Source: DASYRX01 sp036003845 (lineage in GTDB: Bacteria > Gemmatimonadota > Gemmatimonadetes > Gemmatimonadales > Gemmatimonadaceae). From it: a stretch of DNA of 64,000 nucleotides. Shown one piece after another: positions 53,586 through 62,234 of the stretch. The stretch spans positions 6,939 to 70,938 of the forward strand of contig DASYRX010000061.1 of the NCBI GenBank assembly GCA_036003845.1. The letters run 5' to 3'. The number at the start of each line of letters is the position of its first letter. Within the stretch, counting starts at the first letter, position 1. Below the pieces are notes generated by a model. It ran no database searches. It saw only the letters and a list, made by a program, of their open reading frames with translations, and was not told the DNA's origin. Position numbers and translations under genes: made by a program.

Positions 53586-54604
53586 TGACGAACTACGCCG
53601 ATCGACGCCGTGAGGCGGCGCGCTCATCGCGCGCCGGTCGTGCGATAAGCATCGCAGTTGCCACCTTACTTGCCGTCGGAGCGAGTCTCGCTGCGTCTTC
53701 GCCGATGAGTCTCCGTGACTCGATGCTAATGCGGTCGATCGGCTCTATTCGCGCGCGGGCTTCGCAGCATGCTTTCGGCTGGAGCGGCCGCGTACACATG
53801 CGCGTCGCTCTTCCGAACGAGACCGTGGATTACCCGATCGAAATCGCCGGTACGCTCGATTCGATTTCGTGGCGCTGGGTGCGTGTCGGCGGCCCCGATA
53901 GCGCTATGCCGAGCCGCTCGGTAGCTCAGGCGCTGCGCGCCCCCGATCAACCGGGCTTCTACAGGCTCGCTCTCGAGACGGCGAGCGGGGCATCACACAC
54001 GCTGATCGACGGTCCTGCCCTGGCCGTACTCGTTCCTTTCGAAGAAAAGCGCGGGTCGTCGCTAAATGGTTACCGGATAGGCCGGTACCTCGGCGAGCGG
54101 CGATCTGACGGTGAGCGGCCGAGTGGTTTCCTCGAGATCGGACCTAACGATCTGGAACTCAAAGTGTCCGATCACCTGCGCATGAAGGACTTCCTCACGC
54201 ATGATGGCAGCACGGTTTGGCCGCGCTATGTCGCGCTCGAACCGGATCTGCTGGATAAACTGGAGCTCGTTGTCGCGACTATCGCCAATCAGCGCGGCGA
54301 TCTGGTCGACGCACAGCTCACCATCGACGTACACTCGGGTTTCCGTACGCCGCTGCACAACAGGCGGCTGCCGAATGCGGCGCAAGACAGCCGGCACCAG
54401 TATGGAGAGGCAGCCGATATCGTCATCGACGCGGACGGCAACAGCTACATCAACTCGCGCGATATCTCGATCATCGTGAAGGCCGTCGAAGAAGTCGAGC
54501 GCATGTACCCTGAGCTCAAGGGCGGCCTCGGCGTCTACTGGCGAGGTGGGTCGTCGTATGTGCATGTGGACGTGCGCGGCAGGAGCGTTCGCTGGACCAG
54601 CTGA
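53585..54604 (+). CDS. M15/DUF882-type peptidase, tandem paralogue
   Basis: 339 aa. Starts in a TGATG overlap. N-terminal anchor/signal (about 18-40), then a region paralogous to the upstream gene: LVPFEEKRGSSLNGYRIGRYLGERR, SDHLRMKDFLTHDGSTVWPRY. Zinc motif residues in DSRHQYGEAADI and YVHVDVRG are intact, so it should be active. The two genes arose by tandem duplication. Last gene before a strong terminator. Confidence 0.87.
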   Translation: MTNYADRRREAARSSRAGRAISIAVATLLAVGASLAASSPMSLRDSMLMRSIGSIRARASQHAFGWSGRVHMRVALPNETVDYPIEIAGTLDSISWRWVRVGGPDSAMPSRSVAQALRAPDQPGFYRLALETASGASHTLIDGPALAVLVPFEEKRGSSLNGYRIGRYLGERRSDGERPSGFLEIGPNDLELKVSDHLRMKDFLTHDGSTVWPRYVALEPDLLDKLELVVATIANQRGDLVDAQLTIDVHSGFRTPLHNRRLPNAAQDSRHQYGEAADIVIDADGNSYINSRDISIIVKAVEEVERMYPELKGGLGVYWRGGSSYVHVDVRGRSVRWTS

Positions 54605-54631
54605 AACAGCCGACTCTAGTCTTTAGTAGAT

Positions 54632-54666
54632 AGGCCATAGCTCTTAACCTTGAGCTATGGCCTTTT
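54632..54666 (+). terminator. Rho-independent terminator of the peptidoglycan operon
   Basis: Perfect 12-bp stem AGGCCATAGCTC (54632-54643) / GAGCTATGGCCT (54652-54663), 8-nt loop, followed by TTTT. Located 27 bp after the M15 stop and only 14 bp before the next ATG. Confidence 0.9.
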
Positions 54667-54680
54667 AGCTTCGGACTACT

Positions 54681-55130
54681 ATGCACCCACACCTGCGCGA
54701 ACGCATTCTCAAAAAGCTCGAGACCATGGGCGACGACCGCGCCTATCAAATACTCGACTACGCCGATTTTCTCGAATCGAAGTACGCTACGCCGACGGCG
54801 CCGTCACCGAGTCTACTCGATCGATTCACTGACGGCGTTGAGGGGACTCTGCGCGCCGGCAAGGTCTCGGCGACTGCAGTGGCAGAGACGATGAGCCTAC
54901 TCAACAAAGCCGTGGGCGTACTCAGCGGAGTGGCCGAGGCGGGGAAGTCTGTTGCGAGCAGCGCCGTTGGAGTCGCGCAGGGCGTTGCGGCAGCCGGCAA
55001 ATCAGTCGCCGGCGATTTACGAAACTCGGCGCGCACGCCTGAGCCAAAGGCCGACATTCCGCCGCGTCCTCCTGAGCCGCCACCGGCGGCGCCGCTGCCA
55101 CCTCAGCCTGGTGAGAGCGAGCCGGGATAA
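54681..55130 (+). CDS. Hypothetical protein with Ala/Gly-rich repeats and Pro-rich tail
   Basis: 149 aa. An N-terminal helical segment (RILKKLETMGDDRAYQILDYADFLESKYA) recalls small DUF2281-like proteins; a middle stretch repeats EAGKSVAS / AAGKSVAG; the C-terminus is proline-rich. No signal peptide. The ATG is 14 bp after the terminator, so its promoter would overlap the terminator or the previous gene. Function unknown; could be co-transcribed with guaB 38 bp downstream. Confidence 0.65.
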   Translation: MHPHLRERILKKLETMGDDRAYQILDYADFLESKYATPTAPSPSLLDRFTDGVEGTLRAGKVSATAVAETMSLLNKAVGVLSGVAEAGKSVASSAVGVAQGVAAAGKSVAGDLRNSARTPEPKADIPPRPPEPPPAAPLPPQPGESEPG

Positions 55131-55168
55131 CCACTACCATCATCGGCAGGAGGCGCCTAAAATTTGCT

Positions 55169-56716
55169 ATGGCGACCTCCACTCAATCCCCACCGCGGCC
55201 CGCTCCATCTGGTAAGCCAGAGAGTGGGCCGTTGCGTTTAGACGACCCGATTCCGATGCTGCCGCGCGTGCGTGCCGAACACGCGCTGACCTTCGACGAC
55301 GTTCTGCTCGTCCCGCGACATTCGGTCACGCATCCGCGCGAAGTCAGCACGATCAGCCGCTTCACCAAAAAGATCGCGCTCAATGTGCCGCTCGTGTCGG
55401 CAGCCATGGATACCGTTACTGAGTCCGAGATGGCGATCGCCATGGCGCGCGCCGGCGGTATCGGCGTGCTGCACAAGAACATGTCGATCGATCGTCAGGC
55501 AGCCGAGGTCGATCGCGTCAAGCGTTCCGAAAGCGGGATGATCCTGAACCCGATCACCCTCGCGCCTAACGCGCTGCTGCGCGAGGCGGTGGCGTTGATG
55601 AAGCGCTTCAAGATCAGCGGCGTGCCGATCGTCGATGGCGACGGGCGTCTGGTAGGCATCATCACAAACCGCGACCTTCAGTTCGAGCGCAACCTTCAGC
55701 GTCCGATCCGTGAAGTCATGACGTCCGTAGGGTTGGTGACGGCTCCAATCGGCACAACGCTCGACGAAGCGGAACGCATACTTGGCGAGCATCGCATCGA
55801 AAAGCTTCCCGTCGTGGACCCTTCGGGACACCTCAAGGGACTGATCACCGTCAAGGACATTCACAAGCGTCGCGAGTTCCCGGACGCCAACAAGGACCAC
55901 CACGGACGCTTGCGCGTCGCGGCCGCGGTCGGGGCTGGCGGGGACTATCTCGACCGAGCAAAGGCCCTGGTTGGGGCCGGCGTTGATGTTCTGGTGATCG
56001 ACACGGCGCACGGACACAGCGACGGCGTGCTCACGGCAGTCGATCTCGTTAGGCACGCATTCCCCGAAGTGGAATTGGTCGCCGGCAACGTCGCGACACG
56101 CGAAGGGGCGGAGGCACTCGTCGAGCGCGGCGTGGACGCCGTGAAAGTCGGCGTAGGTCCTGGGTCGATCTGCACCACACGCGTTGTAACTGGCGTGGGA
56201 GTTCCGCAGCTCACCGCGATCCTGGATGCCGTCCAAGGTTCGGGTGACGTCCCCGTCATCGCAGACGGCGGCATCAAGTATTCAGGCGACATCGTGAAGG
56301 CACTCGCTGCTGGAGCGAGCAGCGTTATGATGGGCTCCATGCTCGCCGGCACTGAGGAAAGCCCTGGTGAATCATTCCTCCTCGAAGGACGTCGCTTCAA
56401 GATGATTCGCGGAATGGGATCGCTGTCCGCGATGCAGGATGGCAGCGCCGATCGCTACTTCCAGGAAGGCGAGATGTCGGCGAAGAAGCTTGTTCCCGAA
56501 GGCATTGAGGGGCGCGTGCCTTACAAGGGACCTGTCGGCGATGTGCTGTATCAGATGGTCGGTGGTCTGCGCAGCGGAATGGGATATGTTGGGTGCGGAT
56601 CGATCGGTGAATTACGTCTCGACGCGCAGTTCGTGCGCATAACAACAGCGGGTCTGCGCGAATCGCATCCGCACGACGTGACAGTCACGAGAGAAGCGCC
56701 GAACTATTCGCTCTAG
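55169..56716 (+). CDS. guaB: Inosine-5'-monophosphate dehydrogenase
   Basis: 515 aa. LTFDDVLLVP and SAAMDTVTE at the N-terminus, two CBS domains (about 120-235), and the catalytic Cys335 in GPGSICTTR, with the flap and MGSLSAMQDGSADRY at the end. It makes XMP from IMP in GTP synthesis. Ribosome binding AGGAGG is 15 nt before the ATG, a long spacing; an internal ATG at codon 30 is possible but would cut a non-conserved leader only. Confidence 0.97.
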   Translation: MATSTQSPPRPAPSGKPESGPLRLDDPIPMLPRVRAEHALTFDDVLLVPRHSVTHPREVSTISRFTKKIALNVPLVSAAMDTVTESEMAIAMARAGGIGVLHKNMSIDRQAAEVDRVKRSESGMILNPITLAPNALLREAVALMKRFKISGVPIVDGDGRLVGIITNRDLQFERNLQRPIREVMTSVGLVTAPIGTTLDEAERILGEHRIEKLPVVDPSGHLKGLITVKDIHKRREFPDANKDHHGRLRVAAAVGAGGDYLDRAKALVGAGVDVLVIDTAHGHSDGVLTAVDLVRHAFPEVELVAGNVATREGAEALVERGVDAVKVGVGPGSICTTRVVTGVGVPQLTAILDAVQGSGDVPVIADGGIKYSGDIVKALAAGASSVMMGSMLAGTEESPGESFLLEGRRFKMIRGMGSLSAMQDGSADRYFQEGEMSAKKLVPEGIEGRVPYKGPVGDVLYQMVGGLRSGMGYVGCGSIGELRLDAQFVRITTAGLRESHPHDVTVTREAPNYSL

Positions 56717-56751
56717 CCGTCAGCTTTAGTCAATGACCCTGTGACGTAGCA

Positions 56752-56780
56752 TTGACAAACGGCAGGCATGCTCCGAGAAT
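56752..56780 (+). promoter_or_regulatory. Sigma-70-type promoter for the amino acid permease
   Basis: TTGACA (56752-56757), 17-bp spacer, GAGAAT (56775-56780). Perfect -35 and a 4/6 -10; predicted start is about 95 bp upstream of the permease ATG. Confidence 0.65.
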
Positions 56781-56880
56781 GGCGCCGCTTGCTCATTGGG
56801 GAACGGGCGATCGCGGCGAGCGGTCGCCCGCGTCGCATTAGGCGACACCCCGTTTCTCTTCAAGTCAACGGAGACTCCAC

Positions 56881-58353
56881 ATGGGTCTGTGGACCAAGAA
56901 GCCCCTCAACCTCCTGATGCGCGAAGCAGAAGGGACGGGCGAGGCGGTGACGCTTCGTCGCGCGCTCGGGCCACTGAATCTGACGCTGCTCGGCATCGGC
57001 GCGATCATCGGAGCGGGAATCTTCGTGCTCACTGGGAGCGCGGCCGCGCAGTACGCTGGGCCAGCAATCGTCTTGTCCTTCGTCCTCGCGGGATTGGGGT
57101 GCCTCTTCGCTGGACTGTGCTACGCCGAGTTTGCGTCCCTGATCCCCATCGCGGGTTCGGCGTACACATACGGCTACGCCACGTTAGGCGAGTTCTTCGC
57201 GTGGATCATCGGCTGGGATCTCATTCTCGAATATCTGTTTGCCGCCGGTACGGTTTCGGTCGGGTGGTCGGGTTACTTTGTTGCGTTTCTACGAGACACG
57301 CTGGGGATCAACCTTCCTGCCGCTCTGACATCGGCGCCTTTACGGGCGGTCGGGGGCGGTCTGAACATGGAGGCCACAGGCGCGATCATCAATTTCCCCG
57401 CGGTGGCCCTCGTAGCGATCCTAACGACGCTGCTCGTGATCGGCATTAAGCAGTCCGCCGGAGTCAATAACGTCATCGTGCTCGTGAAGATCTGTATCGT
57501 ACTGCTGGTGATAGGCTTTGGTTTGAACTTCGTCACGCCATCCAACTGGACGCCGTTCATCCCACCCAACGCCGGGGAGTTCGGCCAATTCGGCTGGAGC
57601 GGCATCGTGCGAGGCGCCGGGGTGATCTTCTTCGCTTACATCGGGTTCGACGCCGTCTCCACTGCCGCGCAAGAGGCTAAAAACCCGCAGCGCGATCTGC
57701 CCATCGGGATCCTCGGGTCCCTCGCGATCTGCACGGTGTTGTACATCCTGATGTCGCTCGTGATGACGGGCATGGCGCACTATTCGGAGCTCAACGTGCC
57801 GAATCCTGTCTATGTCGCCATCGACAAGGGTGGAGCCGGCATCGCGTGGCTCAAGCCAATTGTTTCGTTAGGCGCCATCGCGGGTCTAGCGTCGGTCGTG
57901 CTCGTGATGCTCCTGGGCCAGCCGCGCATCTTCTATTCGATGTCGCGCGACGGACTACTCCCGCCGGTCTTCGGCAAAGTCCACTCGAAGTTCCAGACGC
58001 CGTATGTCTCCACGATCGTGACCGGTTGCGTCGCTGGTGTAATCGCCGGCCTGTTCCCAATCGACATTCTCGGCCAGCTCGTGTCTATCGGCACGCTGTT
58101 GGCGTTTGTAATTGTCAGCGCCGGCGTGATCGTGCTGCGGTACCGCTCGCCAGATCTCCACCGCCCCTTCAGGACCCCGTTTGTGCCGGTGGTGCCGATT
58201 CTATCGATCTTGATTTGCGGGTACATGATGACGGCGTTGCCGGGAGATACGTGGCTCCGCTTGATTATCTGGCTATTGATCGGTTTGGTCATCTACTTCA
58301 TGTATGGGCGTCATCGTTCTCGCGCGGCTCTCGCGGAGGGGACGGCTGGGTAA
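56881..58353 (+). CDS. APC-family amino acid permease (cationic type)
   Basis: 490 aa, about 12-13 helices. LTLLGIGAIIGAGIFVLTG is the conserved first-helix substrate motif, with FFAYIGFDAVSTAAQEAKNPQRDLP and QPRIFYSMSRDGLLP typical of the CAT/YfnA subgroup. Transports an amino acid by proton or antiport; specificity not predictable. Ribosome binding GGAG precedes the ATG. Own promoter and terminator. Confidence 0.9.
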   Translation: MGLWTKKPLNLLMREAEGTGEAVTLRRALGPLNLTLLGIGAIIGAGIFVLTGSAAAQYAGPAIVLSFVLAGLGCLFAGLCYAEFASLIPIAGSAYTYGYATLGEFFAWIIGWDLILEYLFAAGTVSVGWSGYFVAFLRDTLGINLPAALTSAPLRAVGGGLNMEATGAIINFPAVALVAILTTLLVIGIKQSAGVNNVIVLVKICIVLLVIGFGLNFVTPSNWTPFIPPNAGEFGQFGWSGIVRGAGVIFFAYIGFDAVSTAAQEAKNPQRDLPIGILGSLAICTVLYILMSLVMTGMAHYSELNVPNPVYVAIDKGGAGIAWLKPIVSLGAIAGLASVVLVMLLGQPRIFYSMSRDGLLPPVFGKVHSKFQTPYVSTIVTGCVAGVIAGLFPIDILGQLVSIGTLLAFVIVSAGVIVLRYRSPDLHRPFRTPFVPVVPILSILICGYMMTALPGDTWLRLIIWLLIGLVIYFMYGRHRSRAALAEGTAG

Positions 58354-58385
58354 GACGGCTGCGTTGTGAACGGGTTAGCTTCATG

Positions 58386-58418
58386 GCGGCGCCTGTCATC
58401 TGGGCGCCGCTTCCTTTT
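58386..58418 (+). terminator. Rho-independent terminator after the permease
   Basis: Perfect 8-bp stem GCGGCGCC (58386-58393) / GGCGCCGC (58403-58410) followed by TTCCTTTT. It overlaps the ATG at 58383 that could otherwise be the nrnA start, arguing for the downstream GTG. Confidence 0.75.
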
Positions 58419-58430
58419 CGACCTCACTTT

Positions 58431-59465
58431 GTGTCGTCAGACCTTCTCCAAATCCCCGTAGCTAGGCAGCACGCGATCGCTCAGATCGTGCCGCTCCTCA
58501 AGCAGGCGCGCAGCGTCGCGATCACCACGCATGTGAACGCGGATGGTGACGCATGCGGCTCCGCGGCCGCGATGACGCTCCTGCTCACACAGATGGGGAT
58601 CCAGGCGCACGTCGTGAATCCGACGCCATGGCCAGCGCTGTTCGGATTCCTCCTGACTGACGTCACGGATCGCACGCCCGAGGGGGCGGCTGCGTTGCGC
58701 AGTATCGATGCCCTGCTCGTGCTGGACGTGAGCGAGATGAAGCGGTTAGGCCAATTGGCCTCGGCGGTTCGCACGCTCAAATGCCCTCGGATCGTGTTGG
58801 ACCATCACGTGGCCGGCGGCGATCCTGCCGGCAGCGTGCTCTTGACTGACGAATCCGCGTGCGCGACAGGGGAGCTCGTCTTCGACGTAGCGCGCTCGTT
58901 AGGCCTCACCATTACGTCCGATATCGCGAACGCGTTGTACGCAGCGATTCTCACCGATACAGGTGGTTTCCGCTATAGCAACACCTCGCCTCGTGCGCAC
59001 GTGATCGCCGCAGAGCTGATGCGCGCCGGTGTGGATCCGGAGCAGATGTTCCGGCGCATCTACGCCTCGCTCTCGATGGGACGGCTGCACCTTCTGCGCG
59101 ACTCGCTGCACTTGTTAGGCGTGGATACGGAGCATGGGATCGCGTGGATCTCCGTCACCGCGGACGCGCTGGAGCGTTACGACGTGAGTCCCGAAGACCT
59201 GGACGGCATCGTGGAGCATCCGCGCTCGATCGCGGGGACGCGCCTGGCGCTCTTCTTCCGCGATCTGGGCTATGGCAAGGTAAAGGTGTCGTTCCGCAGC
59301 ACAGGCGACGTGGATGCGAATCTGCTCGCGCGACAATTCGGCGGCGGCGGACACGCACGAGCGTCGGGTGCGCTGATCCCGGGAACACTCGATGACGTGC
59401 GCGAGCGCGTGCTGGAGGCGGCGCGAGTACACGTGGGGCGCATCAACGCCGGCGTACCGGCGTGA
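58431..59465 (+). CDS. nrnA: DHH-family bifunctional oligoribonuclease/PAP phosphatase
   Basis: 344 aa from GTG 58431 (ATG 58383 lies inside the terminator hairpin). THVNADGDACGS, LLVLDVSEM, LDHHVAG, LTDTGGFRYSNTSP and the DHHA1 motif GGGGHARASG define NrnA. It degrades nanoRNA and 3'-phosphoadenosine-5'-phosphate, using Mn or Mg. The stop overlaps the GTG of mrp. Confidence 0.9.
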   Translation: MSSDLLQIPVARQHAIAQIVPLLKQARSVAITTHVNADGDACGSAAAMTLLLTQMGIQAHVVNPTPWPALFGFLLTDVTDRTPEGAAALRSIDALLVLDVSEMKRLGQLASAVRTLKCPRIVLDHHVAGGDPAGSVLLTDESACATGELVFDVARSLGLTITSDIANALYAAILTDTGGFRYSNTSPRAHVIAAELMRAGVDPEQMFRRIYASLSMGRLHLLRDSLHLLGVDTEHGIAWISVTADALERYDVSPEDLDGIVEHPRSIAGTRLALFFRDLGYGKVKVSFRSTGDVDANLLARQFGGGGHARASGALIPGTLDDVRERVLEAARVHVGRINAGVPA

Positions 59466-60580
59466 CGACCCTACAGGAGCGGCTCGCGTCGGCGCTGGCC
59501 GCTGTCAAGAATCCGCGCACAGGGTCCAGCGTCGTCGACGACGAGATGGTGCGTGACGTGGGCACATCCGTGGATGGCCGCGTGCGCCTAACGATGATGC
59601 TGTCGCCGCACGACGACGCGGAGCTGGTGCGCGACGTACGCCACGCGCTGGAGGCCGTGCCTGGAGTGCGCGACGTGCTCATCGACGTAAAGCCGAAGAA
59701 CGGCCCGCCACCGCGAGCAGAAGCGCCGCCGAGTCGTCCGGCGGCGTCGCGCATGCTCCCAGTAATGGACGCGCGGCCGCCGACGCCAAAGGCTGTTCCC
59801 GCGCCGACGCCGGTTGCCTATCCGCATCTCGGGAGCATCGTCGCCGTGTCCAGCGGCAAGGGCGGAGTAGGGAAGTCGACGATCGCCGTGAATCTCGCTG
59901 TAACGCTGGCGCAACGCGGTGCGCGCGTGGGGCTCATGGACGCTGACGTCTACGGACCGAACGTGCCGCGCATGATCGGGGTGGATCGTCCGCCCGCCGT
60001 GCAGGGCGAGCGGATCATACCGTTGGAAGCGCACGGCATCAAGGTCATCTCGTTAGGCTTCCTCATCGAGCGCGATCAGCCGGCGATCTGGCGCGGCCCG
60101 ATCGTCATGAAGATCGTGACGCAGTTTCTGCGCGATGTCAGCTGGGGAGAGCTGGACTACTTCCTTGTCGACATGCCGCCCGGTACCGGCGACGCGCAAC
60201 TCTCGCTCGCACAGGCGACGCACGTGCACGGCGCGCTCATCGTCACCACGCCACAGGACGTCGCAGTCGGCGACGCGCTGCGCGGCGTGAAGATGTTCCA
60301 GCGCGTGAATATCCCCGTGTTAGGCATCGTCGAGAACATGAGCTGGTTCGAATGCCCGCACTGCGGCAAGCCGTCGGCGCTCTTCGGGTCCGGCGGCGGC
60401 GAGCGACTCGCCAGTGAGGTCGAGCTGCCGCTGCTGGCTCAGATCCCGCTCGCCCCACGCGTGATGGAAGGTGGAGACCGCGGAGTGCCGATCGTTGTGA
60501 GTGATCCCGAATCAGCTGCGGCGCGCGCCATCGCGGGGCTCGCGGATCGCGTCAGCGCCTCGCTCGCAGCGGCGTCCTGA
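59462..60580 (+). CDS. Mrp/NBP35-type Fe-S cluster carrier ATPase
   Basis: 372 aa. N-terminal MIP18-like domain (1-75), Pro-rich linker, then a ParA-like ATPase with the deviant Walker A SGKGGVGKS (131-139), VDMPPGTGDAQL and a CxxC (Cys298, Cys301) in FECPHCGK that binds a bridging cluster in the dimer. Delivers Fe-S clusters to client proteins. Coupled to nrnA (GTGA) and 15 bp from the next gene. Confidence 0.93.
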   Translation: MTTLQERLASALAAVKNPRTGSSVVDDEMVRDVGTSVDGRVRLTMMLSPHDDAELVRDVRHALEAVPGVRDVLIDVKPKNGPPPRAEAPPSRPAASRMLPVMDARPPTPKAVPAPTPVAYPHLGSIVAVSSGKGGVGKSTIAVNLAVTLAQRGARVGLMDADVYGPNVPRMIGVDRPPAVQGERIIPLEAHGIKVISLGFLIERDQPAIWRGPIVMKIVTQFLRDVSWGELDYFLVDMPPGTGDAQLSLAQATHVHGALIVTTPQDVAVGDALRGVKMFQRVNIPVLGIVENMSWFECPHCGKPSALFGSGGGERLASEVELPLLAQIPLAPRVMEGGDRGVPIVVSDPESAAARAIAGLADRVSASLAAAS

Positions 60581-60595
60581 GCAGCGAGAGGCGGC

Positions 60596-61345
60596 GTGCG
60601 CCCGCTCATCACGCTCTTCAGCGACTTCGGCACGGCCGACGGGTATGTAGCGGAGATGAAGGGCGTGCTGTACGACCTCGCGCCTAACGTGGACGTCGTG
60701 GACCTCTCGCACGACGTGCCGCCGCAAAACGTGGAACGCGCTCGACTGGCCGTTGCTCGCTACTGGCGGCGCTTCCCCGCGCAAACCGTGCATCTCGTGA
60801 TCGTGGATCCAGGAGTGGGGAGCGAGCGTGCGGCGCTCGCAGTCGCGAGCGAGGGGCGCTTTCTCGTGGGACCCGACAACGGCGTGCTCAGCCCCGCGTT
60901 GCTCACGAGCGACGCTCACACCGTAAAGCTCATGATCCCGCCTCACGCGGCGCCGACATTTCATGGACGCGACGTCTTTGCACCAGCAGCTGCCGCGCTC
61001 GCGCGCGGCGTAGCGATCGACTCGCTCGGCACACCATTCAGCACGCCAGTCATTCGGCGCACGCCAAACGCCGTGCGCAGCCCCGATGGGGCGCTCATGG
61101 GCGAAGTGATCGCGATCGACCGTTTTGGGAATCTCGTGACGAACCTCGTGACGACCGGCGACCACATCGTCGAATTCGCACGGCGGCGGTTGCCCCTGCG
61201 AGTCACGTATGGTGATGTCGCGCCTGGAACGCTGGTCGCCATGGTTGGGTCCAGCGGGCTCGTAGAGATCGCGCTGCGGGACGGCGATGCCGCCCAGACG
61301 TTAGGCGCCGAGGTCGGCGCGCCGGTTACGCTGCGGCCGCTCTAG
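60596..61345 (+). CDS. SAM hydrolase/hydroxide adenosyltransferase family (DUF62)
   Basis: 249 aa from GTG. LFSDFGTADGYVAEMKG, VDLSHDVPPQ, VVDPGVGSER and FHGRDVFAPAAA match the SAM hydroxide adenosyltransferase/fluorinase family; residues are for SAM cleavage with water to adenosine and methionine. No fluorinase-specific insertion is obvious. Its stop directly abuts a palindromic element. Confidence 0.9.
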   Translation: MRPLITLFSDFGTADGYVAEMKGVLYDLAPNVDVVDLSHDVPPQNVERARLAVARYWRRFPAQTVHLVIVDPGVGSERAALAVASEGRFLVGPDNGVLSPALLTSDAHTVKLMIPPHAAPTFHGRDVFAPAAAALARGVAIDSLGTPFSTPVIRRTPNAVRSPDGALMGEVIAIDRFGNLVTNLVTTGDHIVEFARRRLPLRVTYGDVAPGTLVAMVGSSGLVEIALRDGDAAQTLGAEVGAPVTLRPL

Positions 61346-61346
61346 C

Positions 61347-61406
61347 CCCGTTCCACCGTGCTATCACTGGGCGCCGCACCTGACTTAGACGGAACGTTGG
61401 AACGGG
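61347..61406. repeat. CCCGTTCCA palindromic element, copy 2
   Basis: Arms CCCGTTCCA(c)CGT (61347-61359) and ACG(t)TGGAACGGG (61394-61406), about 12 of 13 paired. It exactly fills the gap between the two convergent stop codons. Same arm sequence and ~59-bp size as the element at 44649; the loops differ. Confidence 0.7.
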
Positions 61407-62234
61407 CTAGCGCCGCTCGACACTCAAGAAGCCAACCACGGTCTGCGCGTAGATGCGCAGCTTGTGCGTCGCGTTCTCCCAGTTGTCGCTCACGTACGCT
61501 GCACCCTGTTCGCTCAGCCCTTCGTGCGAGAAGGAGGCGAGCACGCGCGACGTTTCCACGCGCACGCCAACATCGGTAGGCACACGAATCGTGAGCACGC
61601 CAAGCGAAACTTCAGCGCGCAGCTCGGTGTCGTGCAGCCACGTACCGGCCATATCCAGCTCGATTTCACCGACGCCAGCCCGCACGATGATCTCTTCGGC
61701 ATTCGCGTTGCCGAGACGATCGACCAGAATCGATGCGGCACCGGTCGAGAGCGTTAGGCTCTTCATGCGAACCGGATTCGGCCGGTCGAAACGGACGCGC
61801 GTGTCGCTGGCACCCGACGAGACGGCAAGCGAGGTGATCGGAAGGCCGGTGAGATCGAGCTGCGTTTCCGCCGCACTCGCCTGCACGTCGATTGCAAGCG
61901 TTCCGATCGCACCTAACGTGATATCCAGGTTGCCCGAACGGCGGCCGCCGCTGGCGCCCTGCCGTTCACGCGTGCCAAGACGCAGCGCGCCGCTGTCGGC
62001 GTCGTAGCGATAAATCGGCTCGAGAGCCTGCGCGTCGAATCGCAGCGTTGCGCGATAGCGCACGCTGTCGCGCGAGGGCTTGATGCTGAACTTTCCCGCA
62101 TGCTGCCGTACCACGACCGATAGTTCAGCCTTGGGCAGCGTCGCGCGTTCGACTGACAGTGTCTGCCACGATTGCGCCGACAGCGGTAGCGACGCCACTA
62201 AAAGGGCGCCGCCTAACACAAACACGCGCGTCAT
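61407..62234 (-). CDS. Secreted toastrack/LiaF-like repeat protein
   Basis: 275 aa with signal peptide (SLPLSAQ). The rest is repeated short beta-strands (LGAIGTLAIDVQASAAETQLDLTGLPI, in parts) typical of the DUF2154/LiaF-like or DUF4097 toastrack fold. Likely periplasmic or surface; role unknown. 4-bp overlap with the upstream bactofilin-like gene and shared operon with an anti-sigma factor suggest envelope stress. Confidence 0.65.
   Translation of the reverse strand: MTRVFVLGGALLVASLPLSAQSWQTLSVERATLPKAELSVVVRQHAGKFSIKPSRDSVRYRATLRFDAQALEPIYRYDADSGALRLGTRERQGASGGRRSGNLDITLGAIGTLAIDVQASAAETQLDLTGLPITSLAVSSGASDTRVRFDRPNPVRMKSLTLSTGAASILVDRLGNANAEEIIVRAGVGEIELDMAGTWLHDTELRAEVSLGVLTIRVPTDVGVRVETSRVLASFSHEGLSEQGAAYVSDNWENATHKLRIYAQTVVGFLSVERR

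Noticed and set aside
55238..56236. 332-codon ORF antisense to guaB
   Set aside because: Shadow of a well-conserved gene; composition is typical of a high-GC complementary frame and no family is recognisable.
57846..58430. Long N-terminal extension of the NrnA ORF
   Set aside because: It lies over the permease gene and a rho-independent terminator; conserved sequence begins only after 58431.
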